Assembly (NCBI GenBank): GCA_034522155.1
Contig: JAXHLP010000003.1
Span: 434,001-498,000 of the forward strand
Reading direction: 5' to 3'
From: Salinilacustrithrix sp034522155
Lineage (GTDB): Bacteria > Actinomycetota > Acidimicrobiia > Acidimicrobiales > Salinilacustritrichaceae
DNA: 64,000 bases
Positions 1-7,304 of this stretch are shown one piece after another (the stretch's first letter is position 1; every line of letters starts with the position of its first letter). Both the position numbers and the translations under genes were made by a program. Under the pieces are notes generated by a model. The model saw nothing but the letters and a program-made list of their open reading frames with translations. It was not told the origin of the DNA and did not search any database.

Positions 1-983
1 GACTTGAGACGCCGGGCCTTGGCCCGGATCTCCATCACCGAGATGTTCGGGTTGTCGTCGAGGTAGAGGCGGGCCTCGGCCAGACGGCTGACGCCGAGGG
101 CGATGCGGTCCCACTCGGCGTCCTGGAGGCGGCCGTCGCGGACCTTGGTCGAGTCGATCTGGGCCTCGGCGCACAGCAGGCGCTGGGTGAGCTCGAGGTT
201 GCCCATCTCGAGGCTGAAGAACAGCACCGGCCGCCGAGACTGGAACGCGGCGTTGGCGGTGAGGTTGAGCGCGAAGCTCGTCTTGCCCATGGCCGGTCGG
301 GCGCCGATCACGTTGAGCGTGGAGGGTTGCAGGCCCGACAGGATCCGGTCGAGGTCGACGAAACCGGTGGGCAGGCCGGTGATGGCGTCGCCCCGCTCGA
401 CGAGCGCCTCGAGTCGATCGAGGGTGTCGGACAGCAGTCCCTCGATCGGGACCATCGTGTCGGTGACCCGCCGCTGGCCGAGGTCGTAGACGAGGGTCTC
501 GGCCTCGTCGACGGCGTTGTCGACGTCGTCGGGCAGGTCGTAGCCGATGTCGGAGATCTGGCCGCCGATGCCGATGAGGCGCCGCAGCAGGGCGTGGTCG
601 GCGATGATCTTGGCGTAGCGGGCGGCGTTGTTGACCGCTGGCGCCGTGGTGACGATGTCGGCCAGCAGCGACCGGCCCCCGATCGACTCGAGCACGCCGG
701 CCCGCTGGAGCTCGTCGGCCACGGTGACCGGGTCGGCGGGCTCGCCCGAGGAGTCGAGGCTGAGGATGGCGTCGAAGACGTGGGCGTGGGCCGGCTTGTA
801 GAAGTCGTCGGGCCGCAGCATCGGCGCCGTGGCCGAGATCGCCTCCTTCGACAGCATCATGGCGCCGAGCAGGTTCTGCTCGGCGATGAGGTCGGACGGC
901 GGGACACGGCCGGACGGGCCGCGGGACGGGCCGGAAGCGCCGCGAGGGCGCGCCGGCTCAGGCTCGAGGGCGGGACTGGACAT
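1..983 (-). CDS. dnaB: Replicative DNA helicase DnaB (3' end beyond window)
   Basis: Hexameric ATP-dependent helicase that unwinds DNA at the replication fork. From an ATG at 983 the minus strand reads a disordered Pro/Gly-rich start, then the N-terminal helical domain (ADLIAEQNLLGAMML-like, about residues 30-130), then the RecA-like ATPase domain with Walker A GARPAMGKTSFALN near residue 227. No intein interrupts the Walker A region, although DnaB inteins are common in actinobacteria. About 327 codons are visible; the rest lies left of the window. It is the last gene of the leftward rpsF-ssb-rpsR-rplI block, 235 bp after rplI, and that gap carries two DnaA-box-like sites. The reading frame stays open to the window edge. 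Confidence 0.97.
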   Translation of the reverse strand, partial: MSSPALEPEPARPRGASGPSRGPSGRVPPSDLIAEQNLLGAMMLSKEAISATAPMLRPDDFYKPAHAHVFDAILSLDSSGEPADPVTVADELQRAGVLESIGGRSLLADIVTTAPAVNNAARYAKIIADHALLRRLIGIGGQISDIGYDLPDDVDNAVDEAETLVYDLGQRRVTDTMVPIEGLLSDTLDRLEALVERGDAITGLPTGFVDLDRILSGLQPSTLNVIGARPAMGKTSFALNLTANAAFQSRRPVLFFSLEMGNLELTQRLLCAEAQIDSTKVRDGRLQDAEWDRIALGVSRLAEARLYLDDNPNISVMEIRAKARRLK

Positions 984-1089
984 CGAGTGGCCTCGTGGAG
1001 GGGGTTGGACGAACGGAGTCGGGACGGACCCGGGGGACGGCGTTCACCCTCGCGCCACCAGCTTGTGGGCCGCTAGGGGCGCAATCTGG

Positions 1090-1117
1090 GGATACGCCTG
1101 TGGAAACTGTGGAGAAG
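1090..1117 (-). promoter_or_regulatory. Paired DnaA-box-like sites upstream of dnaB
   Basis: On the minus strand, TTCTCCACA (1108-1116) and GTTTCCACA (1099-1107) match the DnaA box TTGTCCACA at 8/9 and 7/9 positions and lie almost back to back. They sit about 110-130 bp before the dnaB start, so DnaA could influence dnaB expression or be titrated here. Similar pairs occur at 29379 and 51584. Binding is an inference. Confidence 0.4.
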
Positions 1118-1218
1118 TGTCAACGCGAACCCGGATCTGCGCACAACCTGGCAACCGGAAGATGGCGTTCTGGTGGAATCCGTCACACAGCGGCCAGTCG
1201 CGGTGACGACTCGCGTCG

Positions 1219-1674
1219 TCAGTCGGTCTCCTCGGCCGTCACTTCGATGGTGATCGGGAACTGGACCTCGTGATGGAGCTTGGCCATCACGAAGTGGGTC
1301 CCGGCCTCCTTGATGTGCTCCTCGATGGTGATGGCCTTGCGGTCGAGCTCGATGTCGGTCTGGGCCTTGACGGCCTCGACGACGTCGGTCTCGGAGACCG
1401 AACCGAACAGCGTGCCGCCCTGGTGGGCCTTGGCGGTGATGTGAATGGGCGTGGGCACGAGGGCGGTGGCCACTTCCTGGGCGGCCTCGACCGCCTTGGT
1501 GTCGCGTGCCTCGGCCGCCTTGCGCATCTGGTCGGCCTGGGCCTCGGCCGCAGCCGTGGCCCGCATGGCCAGCCCCTGGGGGATCAGGTAGTTGCGGGCA
1601 TGGCCGTCGGCGACGTCGACGAGGTCGCCGCGCCGGCCGACCTGATCGACGTCCTGGCGGAGGATGACCTTCAT
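1219..1674 (-). CDS. rplI: 50S ribosomal protein L9
   Basis: Large-subunit protein L9, 151 aa, the usual length. The N-terminal rRNA-binding domain is clear (MKVILRQDVDQVGRRGDLV, with GHARNYLIPQGLA), followed by the long connecting helix rich in Ala, Glu and Lys (about residues 40-75) and the C-terminal domain. The ATG at 1674 overlaps the rpsR stop codon (ATGA), so translation is coupled. It is the fourth gene of rpsF-ssb-rpsR-rplI, a standard bacterial operon order. Confidence 0.98.
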   Translation of the reverse strand: MKVILRQDVDQVGRRGDLVDVADGHARNYLIPQGLAMRATAAAEAQADQMRKAAEARDTKAVEAAQEVATALVPTPIHITAKAHQGGTLFGSVSETDVVEAVKAQTDIELDRKAITIEEHIKEAGTHFVMAKLHHEVQFPITIEVTAEETD

Positions 1675-2126
1675 TCGGTCTCCTCCTCGGCCTCGGCCGG
1701 GCGCGTTTCGTCGGTGGACGCCTGCGCCGACTCCTCGGCGCCGCGATCGACGGCGAAGGTCGCCTCGGCGCCGGTGGTCTCGTCGGTCTCCTCGCGCGGC
1801 CCCTCATCGCGATCCTCGCGATCGTCACGGCGATCGCGACCACCGTCGCGCCCGCGGCCGCCACGCTGCTGGGTCACCCGGCTCGTGTAGGGCAGCAACG
1901 CCATCTCGCGGGCGTTCTTGACCGCGTTGGCGACCTCGGCCTGCTGCTGGGAGCTGTTGCCGGTGACCCGGCGGGCCCGGATCTTGGCCCGGTCGGACTG
2001 GAAGCGGCGGAGCAGGTTGACGTCCTTGTAGTCGACGTAGGTGACCTTCTCCTGGGTCAGGATGCTGATCCGCTTCTTGGACCGGCGGGCGTTGTCCTTG
2101 TTCTTGGTGGTGCGGGGGCGGGCCAT
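1671..2126 (-). CDS. rpsR: 30S ribosomal protein S18 with long acidic/basic C-terminal tail
   Basis: Small-subunit protein S18. Residues 1 to about 87 carry the S18 core (VTYVDYKDVNLLRRFQSD and KIRARRVTGNSSQQQAEVA). S18 is normally about 75-85 aa, but this protein is 151 aa: the last 60 or so residues form a low-complexity tail, first Arg/Gly/Asp mixed (GGRGRDGGRDRRDDREDRD), then Glu/Thr/Ala-rich. The start is the ATG at 2126 (MARPRTTKNKDN); the frame extends further upstream but that overlaps ssb. It begins 2 bp after the ssb stop and overlaps rplI by 4 bp. The tail is probably disordered; I see no frameshift explaining it. Confidence 0.95.
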   Translation of the reverse strand: MARPRTTKNKDNARRSKKRISILTQEKVTYVDYKDVNLLRRFQSDRAKIRARRVTGNSSQQQAEVANAVKNAREMALLPYTSRVTQQRGGRGRDGGRDRRDDREDRDEGPREETDETTGAEATFAVDRGAEESAQASTDETRPAEAEEETE

Positions 2127-2128
2127 GG

Positions 2129-2578
2129 CTAGAAGGGCTCCTCGGCTTCGTCGTAGGCGGGCGCGTCGGTGCGGGGTGGCGGGCCGGCGTTGCCGCCGCC
2201 ACCGCCATCGGAGGGACCGTCGCGGCGGATCTTCTCGACCTGGGCGGTGGCCCAGCGCAGGGACGGGGCGACCTCGTCGGCGATGATCTCGACCTTGGAG
2301 CGCTTGTCGCCCTGGTCGGTCTCCCACTGACGCTGCTCGAGACGGCCGTAGACGATGACGCGGTCGCCCTTGCTGATGGAGGCCGACACGTTGTCGGCCA
2401 GATCACGCCAGCAGGTGATGTCGAAGAACGACGTGTCCTCGACCTGCTCGCCGTTGCGCGTGTAGCGGCGGTTCACGGCGACGCCGAAGGTGGCGAGGCC
2501 CGTGCCGGTCTGCAGGTAGCGCAGCTCGGGATCGCGCGTGACGTTGCCCACGATGGTGACGGTGTTGTCGAATGCCAT
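2129..2578 (-). CDS. ssb: Single-stranded DNA-binding protein
   Basis: SSB binds single-stranded DNA during replication and repair. It is 149 aa with an N-terminal OB fold (MAFDNTVTIVGNVTRDPELRY to about residue 110), a short glycine-rich linker (GGGGGNAG), and an acidic tip ending DEAEEPF. The usual tip is DDDIPF; the terminal Pro-Phe is kept and the two positions before it are acidic. It sits in the operon between rpsF and rpsR, the standard order, with a 15 bp gap after rpsF holding GGAGAGACC as ribosome binding site. Confidence 0.97.
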   Translation of the reverse strand: MAFDNTVTIVGNVTRDPELRYLQTGTGLATFGVAVNRRYTRNGEQVEDTSFFDITCWRDLADNVSASISKGDRVIVYGRLEQRQWETDQGDKRSKVEIIADEVAPSLRWATAQVEKIRRDGPSDGGGGGNAGPPPRTDAPAYDEAEEPF

Positions 2579-2593
2579 TGGTCTCTCCTGGTC

Positions 2594-2920
2594 CTAGTCC
2601 GCCGCCGAGCCGATGAGGCCACGCCGGGCGGCCTCGTGATCGGGCAGGCGGAGGAGCTTGTGGCGGACGATGTCGTCCGCGAGGCGCAGCGAACGCTCGA
2701 TCGGGTCGAGCGCTCCGGGATCGGCCAGGATCTCGAAGACCACGTAGGTGCCTTCGCTCTTGTGGTCGATCTCGTATGCGAACTGGCGACGGCCCCAGAA
2801 GTCCTTGGACCCGACGGTGCCACGCTCGTTCAGCCGGGTCTCGATGTCCGAGGCCCGGGACTGCGCGGCGGGCTCCTCGAGCTCGCCGTCGATGATGACC
2901 ATGAGTTCATAGGCGCGCAT
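2594..2920 (-). CDS. rpsF: 30S ribosomal protein S6
   Basis: Small-subunit protein S6, 108 aa. MRAYELMVIIDGELEE opens the ferredoxin-like fold, and the central GSKDFWGRRQFAYEIDHKSEG segment is typical. The ATG at 2920 has an AGGAAGGA ribosome binding site upstream; the frame continues to 3217 without S6-like sequence, so the short form is preferred. It is first in rpsF-ssb-rpsR-rplI. A possible -10 element is at 2996-3001. Confidence 0.97.
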   Translation of the reverse strand: MRAYELMVIIDGELEEPAAQSRASDIETRLNERGTVGSKDFWGRRQFAYEIDHKSEGTYVVFEILADPGALDPIERSLRLADDIVRHKLLRLPDHEAARRGLIGSAAD

Positions 2921-2995
2921 GCCTAGGAGATTCCTTCCTCTGGTTCCGGCACGGCCGGAGCCCCGACGTGGGGCAGGACGGATACGAAGTCGGCC

Positions 2996-3001
2996 AGCGT
3001 A
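2996..3001 (-). promoter_or_regulatory. Candidate -10 box for the rpsF operon
   Basis: TACGCT on the minus strand, about 75 bp before the rpsF start and before its ribosome binding site. No convincing -35 is seen. It fits the TANNNT type found throughout the window. Confidence 0.35.
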
Positions 3002-3080
3002 GTGCCAGGTGGCCGGGACTTCACAGCCCGCCAGCTCGGCTCGGGGTTCGCGGCGTTCGGATGCATGGGGACCAGTGTTC

Positions 3081-3647
3081 TCAGGGGGTGTGACAAGAAC
3101 TCCCGATGCGGGGTTCGAGGCGGGCACCGGCGCCGGCCTCGGGCAGTTCGCCCTGGAACACCTCGACGGCGTACTCGTAGGCACCGTCGGCGCCGTAGCG
3201 GGCGCAGTCGGCGTCATCGGCCTCGGTGCAGGGCTCCATGTCGGTGCTCGACACGAAGCTGCCGTCGGCGTCCCACCACGAGATCGTCAAGGGCGTGACC
3301 GTGTCGATCATCACGAAGTTGCCCCGGGTCGGCTCCTCCCACCGGAACAGCATCCCGTCCTGATCACCCAGGTCGGTGACCCCCTTCAGGCCCTGGGTCC
3401 GCTCGGCCGGTTGGTCGGCGTCGAGCAGACACAGCTCGAGCAGCTCGCCCGACGCGGTGACCAGGTCGACGACGATCGTCCCGAACCGGTCGGCCAGGGC
3501 AGAGACGCCGCCACCGTCGTCGGGCGCGGTCGACACCGTCGGGTCGCCACCGAGCTCGGGGTCGGCGGGGCGGTCGGCCCCCTCGGTGACACACGCGGAC
3601 AATCCGGCGGCGAACACCGCGACCAGCGCACGCCGCAACCACCGCAT
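3081..3647 (-). CDS. DUF192-family lipoprotein
   Basis: Predicted exported lipoprotein of 188 aa. The ATG at 3647 gives a lipobox signal peptide (MRWLRRALVAVFAAGLSAC, cleavage before Cys19), a short acidic linker, and a DUF192 domain (about residues 60-188: ERTQGLKGVTDLGDQDGMLF, then FVMIDTVTPLTISWWD and the closing EVFQGELPEAGAGARL). DUF192 proteins are small periplasmic or extracellular beta proteins of unknown function. The frame extends to 4028 but that part overlaps the divergent peptidase gene and reads as low-complexity shadow sequence. It is divergent from the M23 peptidase. Confidence 0.8.
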   Translation of the reverse strand: MRWLRRALVAVFAAGLSACVTEGADRPADPELGGDPTVSTAPDDGGGVSALADRFGTIVVDLVTASGELLELCLLDADQPAERTQGLKGVTDLGDQDGMLFRWEEPTRGNFVMIDTVTPLTISWWDADGSFVSSTDMEPCTEADDADCARYGADGAYEYAVEVFQGELPEAGAGARLEPRIGSSCHTP

Positions 3648-3845
3648 GGTCCGCACGTCGTCGACCGACAACCAGCGCGGCAACCAGGCCGGGCGGTCGA
3701 GAAACGGGTCGGGCGCGGGCACGGCCGCCAGTGTGGCCCAGCGCCGTGTCAGTCGGATCAGCACCCGCCACGGAAGGCACGCCGGTGGACCGGATCGTGG
3801 TGGGACGTCGCTCGGGGACCTGCGCTCGGCCCGGGAGCCGATGGC

Positions 3846-3851
3846 TAGGGT
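3846..3851 (+). promoter_or_regulatory. -10 box for leaderless M23 peptidase gene
   Basis: TAGGGT, 7 nt before the ATG at 3859, with no Shine-Dalgarno. It is one of the TANNNT-N6-9-start cases in this window. Confidence 0.5.
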
Positions 3852-3858
3852 GCGGGCG

Positions 3859-5130
3859 ATGACGGGCACCGTGAACGTTTCCCGGCGTACCTTCATCGGC
3901 GCTGCAGCGGCCGGCGCAGCGGCGGCCACCACCGGCCTCGCCTGCAGCAGCGACGACGACGCCACCGGCACGAGTGCCGGCACCGGTGCAGGTCCCACGA
4001 CGTCGGTCGATCTCCCGGTCGCCTTCACCCCGGTGCTGTTCTCGACGGTCGGCGCCGAGACCGCGCCGGTCGAGTGCAGCGACGGCAGGTGGCGGGTGCT
4101 CTACGAGCTGGTCCTGACGAACTCGAAGCCCGCACCCGCCTCCCTCGACCGCATCGAGGTCGTGGACGCACACGACCTCGGGACGGTCGTCGCCACCCTC
4201 GCCGACGACGACCTGACCAGCAGCCTCCACCGCCTGAGCGGCGCGCCCGAACCGTCGACGACCATCGCTCCGGACGCAGCCCGGTTGCTGTACGTCGAGT
4301 TGGTGTTCGACGCACTCGACGACGTTCCCGACGTCGTCGCGCACCGATTCGTGGGCGATGCCGCCGCGAACCCGGGGACATCCGAGGCGTCGCCGGTCGA
4401 GTACGTCACCGCGCCGTTCGCGCTCCGGAACCGGTCCGAGGCGATCATCGCCGCGCCGCTGCGCGGCGGACGGTGGCTCGCGGTCAACGGCCTCGACTCG
4501 ACGACCGGGGTCCACCGGGGCTCGGTGCAGTCGGTGGGTGGACAGCTCTTCGATGCCCAGCGCTTCGCCATCGACTGGATGAAGCTGGACGACGCCGGCC
4601 ACCTCGCCAGCGGCGACCCGGCCGAGCTCAGCGCCTACCACGGCTACGGCGAACCCGTTCTCGCCGTCGCCGACGGCACCGTGGTCGACGTCGCCGACGC
4701 GCTGGACGACCAACCACCGGGCACGCTCCCCGACCCGGCCGACATCACGCTCGAGACGGTGGACGGCAACCACGTGGTCCTCGAGATCGGCGAGGACGTG
4801 TACGCGTTCTACGCGCACCTCAGCCCGGGATCGGTGGCCGTCGCCGAAGGCGACCGCGTCTCCGCCGGCGACGAGATCGGCGAGCTCGGCAACTCCGGGA
4901 ACACCTCGGCGCCGCACCTCCACCTGCACCTGATGACCACGCCGGATCCCCTCGCCTCCGACTCGATCCCCTACGTGTTCGAGTCGTTCTCGCTCCGAGG
5001 CAAGGTGAGCGACGAGGCGTGGGGACTCGCCGACGACATCAGCGGTCCGTGGGAGATCGAGGACCCCGGAGAGTCGGAGCGATCCGACCAGCTCCCGTTG
5101 GGTCTCGACGTGATCTCGTTCCCGTCCTGA
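3859..5130 (+). CDS. M23-family peptidase lipoprotein with twin-arginine-type signal
   Basis: Exported protein of 423 aa with a LytM/M23 metallopeptidase domain. The N-terminus has a twin-arginine pattern (SRRTFIG), a hydrophobic alanine run and a lipobox (TTGLAC), then a Thr/Gly linker. The middle (about residues 50-210) is a beta-rich domain I do not recognise. The M23 domain occupies about residues 265-375: AYHGYGEPVLAVADGTVVDV, EDVYAFYAHLSPGSV, and GNSGNTSAPHLHLHL, which holds the HxH zinc ligand. The usual first zinc-ligand HxxxD motif is not obvious, so it may bind rather than cut its target. The start at 3859 follows the -10 box; ATG 3841 is the alternative. Confidence 0.8.
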   Translation: MTGTVNVSRRTFIGAAAAGAAAATTGLACSSDDDATGTSAGTGAGPTTSVDLPVAFTPVLFSTVGAETAPVECSDGRWRVLYELVLTNSKPAPASLDRIEVVDAHDLGTVVATLADDDLTSSLHRLSGAPEPSTTIAPDAARLLYVELVFDALDDVPDVVAHRFVGDAAANPGTSEASPVEYVTAPFALRNRSEAIIAAPLRGGRWLAVNGLDSTTGVHRGSVQSVGGQLFDAQRFAIDWMKLDDAGHLASGDPAELSAYHGYGEPVLAVADGTVVDVADALDDQPPGTLPDPADITLETVDGNHVVLEIGEDVYAFYAHLSPGSVAVAEGDRVSAGDEIGELGNSGNTSAPHLHLHLMTTPDPLASDSIPYVFESFSLRGKVSDEAWGLADDISGPWEIEDPGESERSDQLPLGLDVISFPS

Positions 5131-5187
5131 GCGCGCCGCCGTCGGCACGCCCGGAAGATCAGCTCGGCCGCATCACGTCCTGCGGCT

Positions 5188-6087
5188 CTACTCGGACTTC
5201 GTCTGCGTAGAGCCGTAGAGGGCGAGGGTCTCGGCCGCGTCGGCGCCGAGGTGGTAGGTCTCGGTGTCGTCGGGGAACGCTCGCGACCGAACGTCGGCGG
5301 CGAACGCGGCCAGCCCGTCGACCGACACCGACTTCACGTCGGCGTAGCGGCGGACGAACTTGGGGGCGACCCGGTCCTCGATGCCGAGGACGTCGTGGTA
5401 GACGAGCACCTGCCCGTCGCAGCCGTTGCCGGCACCGATGCCGATGGTGGGGACGTCGACCGCGTCGGTGACGAGCTGGGCGACCGCGTCGGGCACGCCC
5501 TCGAGGACGATGGCGAAGCAGCCGGCGGCGGCCAGCGACTTGGCGTCGTCGACCAGCTCGAGCGCGGCGTCGTGCTCCTTGCCCTGCACCTTGAAACCGC
5601 CCATGGCGTGGACCGACTGGGGCGTGAGGCCGAGGTGGCCCATCACCGGGATCTCGGCGTCGAGGATCGGCTCGATCATCGGGAGCCGCTTGCGGCCACC
5701 CTCGAGCTTGACCGCGTGGGCGCCGGCCCGGACGAGATCGGCGGCGTTGCGGACGGCCTCGTGTGGATCGGTGTGGTACGCCATCCACGGCAGGTCGGCC
5801 ACCACCAGCGGCCGCGGGCTGTGGTGATCGCTCGCCTTGAGACCCCGGTGGACGGCACCGGTGTGGTGGGCGATGTCGGCCGTCGACACCTGGAGCGTGT
5901 CGTCGTAGCCGAGCACGACCATGGCGAGGCTGTCGCCGACGAGGATCATGTCGACACCGGCCTCGTGGGCCGTGCGGGCGCCGGGAGCGTCGTAGGCGGT
6001 GACCATGACAAGCGGTGTCGCATCCTCGACCCGTGCGTGGGCTCGGATCGCGGGCGCGGTCCAGGACTTCGTTGGGGACGAACCCAT
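5188..6087 (-). CDS. panB: 3-methyl-2-oxobutanoate hydroxymethyltransferase
   Basis: Ketopantoate hydroxymethyltransferase: transfers a one-carbon unit from 5,10-methylene-tetrahydrofolate to 3-methyl-2-oxobutanoate, the first step of pantothenate (CoA) synthesis. It is 299 aa, somewhat longer than usual. Recognisable segments are VMVTAYDAPGARTAHEAGVD, ILVGDSLAMVVLGYDDTL with the metal-binding Asp, KLEGG, GHLGLTPQSVH, and GIGAGNGCDGQVLVYHDVLG. The ATG at 6087 has AAAGGAGA 6-12 nt upstream, which decides the start. No panC or panD is adjacent. It is convergent with the M23 peptidase gene. Confidence 0.96.
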   Translation of the reverse strand: MGSSPTKSWTAPAIRAHARVEDATPLVMVTAYDAPGARTAHEAGVDMILVGDSLAMVVLGYDDTLQVSTADIAHHTGAVHRGLKASDHHSPRPLVVADLPWMAYHTDPHEAVRNAADLVRAGAHAVKLEGGRKRLPMIEPILDAEIPVMGHLGLTPQSVHAMGGFKVQGKEHDAALELVDDAKSLAAAGCFAIVLEGVPDAVAQLVTDAVDVPTIGIGAGNGCDGQVLVYHDVLGIEDRVAPKFVRRYADVKSVSVDGLAAFAADVRSRAFPDDTETYHLGADAAETLALYGSTQTKSE

Positions 6088-6282
6088 GTCGCTCTCCTTT
6101 GCTCCGTCCAGCGGCGAGGTGCCTGCCGGCGGTCCCTCCGAGGATAGCGGCCCCAGGAATCGGGCACGAGTCGTGGGCCGAACGACCCACCGGGCCCGCA
6201 TGGGCCATTCGGCTCAATTGGCCGCCGTGATCTGGACGGTCCAGTTCAGCTCACCTACCGTGAGTACACTGGCGGGAACCTG

Positions 6283-6321
6283 GGTGGTCGGCAGCGGCTC
6301 CCTCCCTCGCTGCCGACCACC
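6283..6321. repeat. 14-bp perfect inverted repeat between panB and tetR
   Basis: GGTGGTCGGCAGCG (6283-6296) pairs perfectly with CGCTGCCGACCACC (6308-6321) around an 11-nt loop. It lies in the divergent region just upstream of the tetR -10 box. It could be an operator for the neighbouring TetR protein or a transcribed hairpin; no T-tract follows, so a terminator is less likely. Confidence 0.55.
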
Positions 6322-6350
6322 AGCGTTCTTCCATTCCGGGTCCATCGCAC

Positions 6351-6356
6351 TACCGT
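6351..6356 (+). promoter_or_regulatory. -10 box for leaderless tetR
   Basis: TACCGT, 9 nt before the ATG at 6366, with no Shine-Dalgarno. Confidence 0.45.
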
Positions 6357-6365
6357 CGCCGGGCA

Positions 6366-6953
6366 ATGACCTCGATGGACCGGGGAGGGCCCGGGGGATC
6401 ATCGCCGGATCCGAGTGTCCGCGACCGCGTGCTCGACGCCTTCGTCGACCTGGTGGCCGAACGTGGGCTCGCCACCACCTCGATCGACGACGTCGCCGCC
6501 GAGGCGGGCGTGTCGAAGACCACCCTGTACACGCGTTGGCCCGATCGTCGGTCGTTGATCGTCGACGGCTTCCGGTACGTGGCGGCCCGCGTCCCCACGC
6601 TCGATCCAGCGGTCCCGTTCAACGAGCTGCTCGACCGCATCCTGCGGTCGACCGCCGACGAGCGCGTCCAGCGCCGCCGTCGACAGATCATGGCCGAGCT
6701 CTTGGCCGGCGCCGGCGTCGACGACGAGCTCGCCGAGATCACCCGCGCGCAACGCCGCGGGTGGTACACCGCCGTCGAGGACCTGATCGAGCGGGGCAAG
6801 CGCTCGGGCGACGTGCCCGCCGACCGCGACACCGCGGTGGCGGCCGAGCTCTTCGTCGCCGTGATCCTCAACCGCCAGCTGACCCAGCTCGAGGTCGGCC
6901 CGCCGCTCCACGATCTGGTCCGGCGTCTACTCACCGAGGAACGTCCCTACTGA
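6366..6953 (+). CDS. TetR-family transcriptional regulator
   Basis: One-component regulator, 195 aa. The N-terminal DNA-binding domain is at about residues 18-65 (RDRVLDAFVDLVAERGLATT, IDDVAAEAGVSKTTLYTRWP helix-turn-helix). The C-terminal ligand domain ends with a segment resembling the TetR_C_11 type (HDLVRRLL). The target is unknown; the 14-bp inverted repeat at 6283-6321 directly upstream is a natural autoregulation candidate. Divergent from panB; the zinc-ribbon protein gene follows after 20 bp. Confidence 0.9.
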   Translation: MTSMDRGGPGGSSPDPSVRDRVLDAFVDLVAERGLATTSIDDVAAEAGVSKTTLYTRWPDRRSLIVDGFRYVAARVPTLDPAVPFNELLDRILRSTADERVQRRRRQIMAELLAGAGVDDELAEITRAQRRGWYTAVEDLIERGKRSGDVPADRDTAVAAELFVAVILNRQLTQLEVGPPLHDLVRRLLTEERPY

Positions 6954-6959
6954 CCCCGA

Positions 6960-6965
6960 TACCGT
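6960..6965 (+). promoter_or_regulatory. -10 box for leaderless zinc-ribbon gene
   Basis: TACCGT, 8 nt before the ATG at 6974. It suggests the small gene has its own promoter despite following tetR closely. Confidence 0.45.
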
Positions 6966-6973
6966 CGGCGCCC

Positions 6974-7156
6974 ATGGCTGAGATCGGGATCTGCGACAGC
7001 TGCGGCGCCGAGGAGGAGGTCACCACCGTCCGGCGCGTGTACGTCACGCCCGAGTCGTGGGACACCGAGGGCAAGGTCGAACCCCAGCCCGGCACCGAGC
7101 AGTGGTGCTACCCCTGCCGCAGCCACTATCCCCACCAGGACCCGGACGCCGGCTGA
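6974..7156 (+). CDS. Small zinc-ribbon-like protein
   Basis: 60-aa cytosolic protein with two Cys pairs, ICDSCGA near the start and WCYPCRS near residue 47, which would make a zinc ribbon. Between them lies an acidic segment. The ATG at 6974 is supported by a TACCGT box 8 nt upstream. Similar small two-CxxC proteins are common in actinobacteria; I cannot assign a function. Confidence 0.6.
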   Translation: MAEIGICDSCGAEEEVTTVRRVYVTPESWDTEGKVEPQPGTEQWCYPCRSHYPHQDPDAG

Positions 7157-7304
7157 GCCCGACCCCACCAGAACCTGACGCTGGCAAGGTTTCCAATCGA
7201 CGGCTTCCGATTTCTCCCAGGCTTCGGGACCGGCGAAGACGGATCCGATGGGAGGGCTGGCGTGCCAGTGCGCCCGACCTCGCGGGCACCGCGACCGATG
7301 GGAG

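Noticed and set aside
1219..2126. Frameshift as the cause of the long S18 tail
   Set aside because: The tail frame ends exactly in the ATGA overlap with rplI, and codon use stays coding-like throughout, so it looks like a true extension.
7157..7304. Riboswitch in the gap between the zinc-ribbon gene and the PBP 3' end
   Set aside because: Both flanking genes end here, and no known riboswitch core was recognised.
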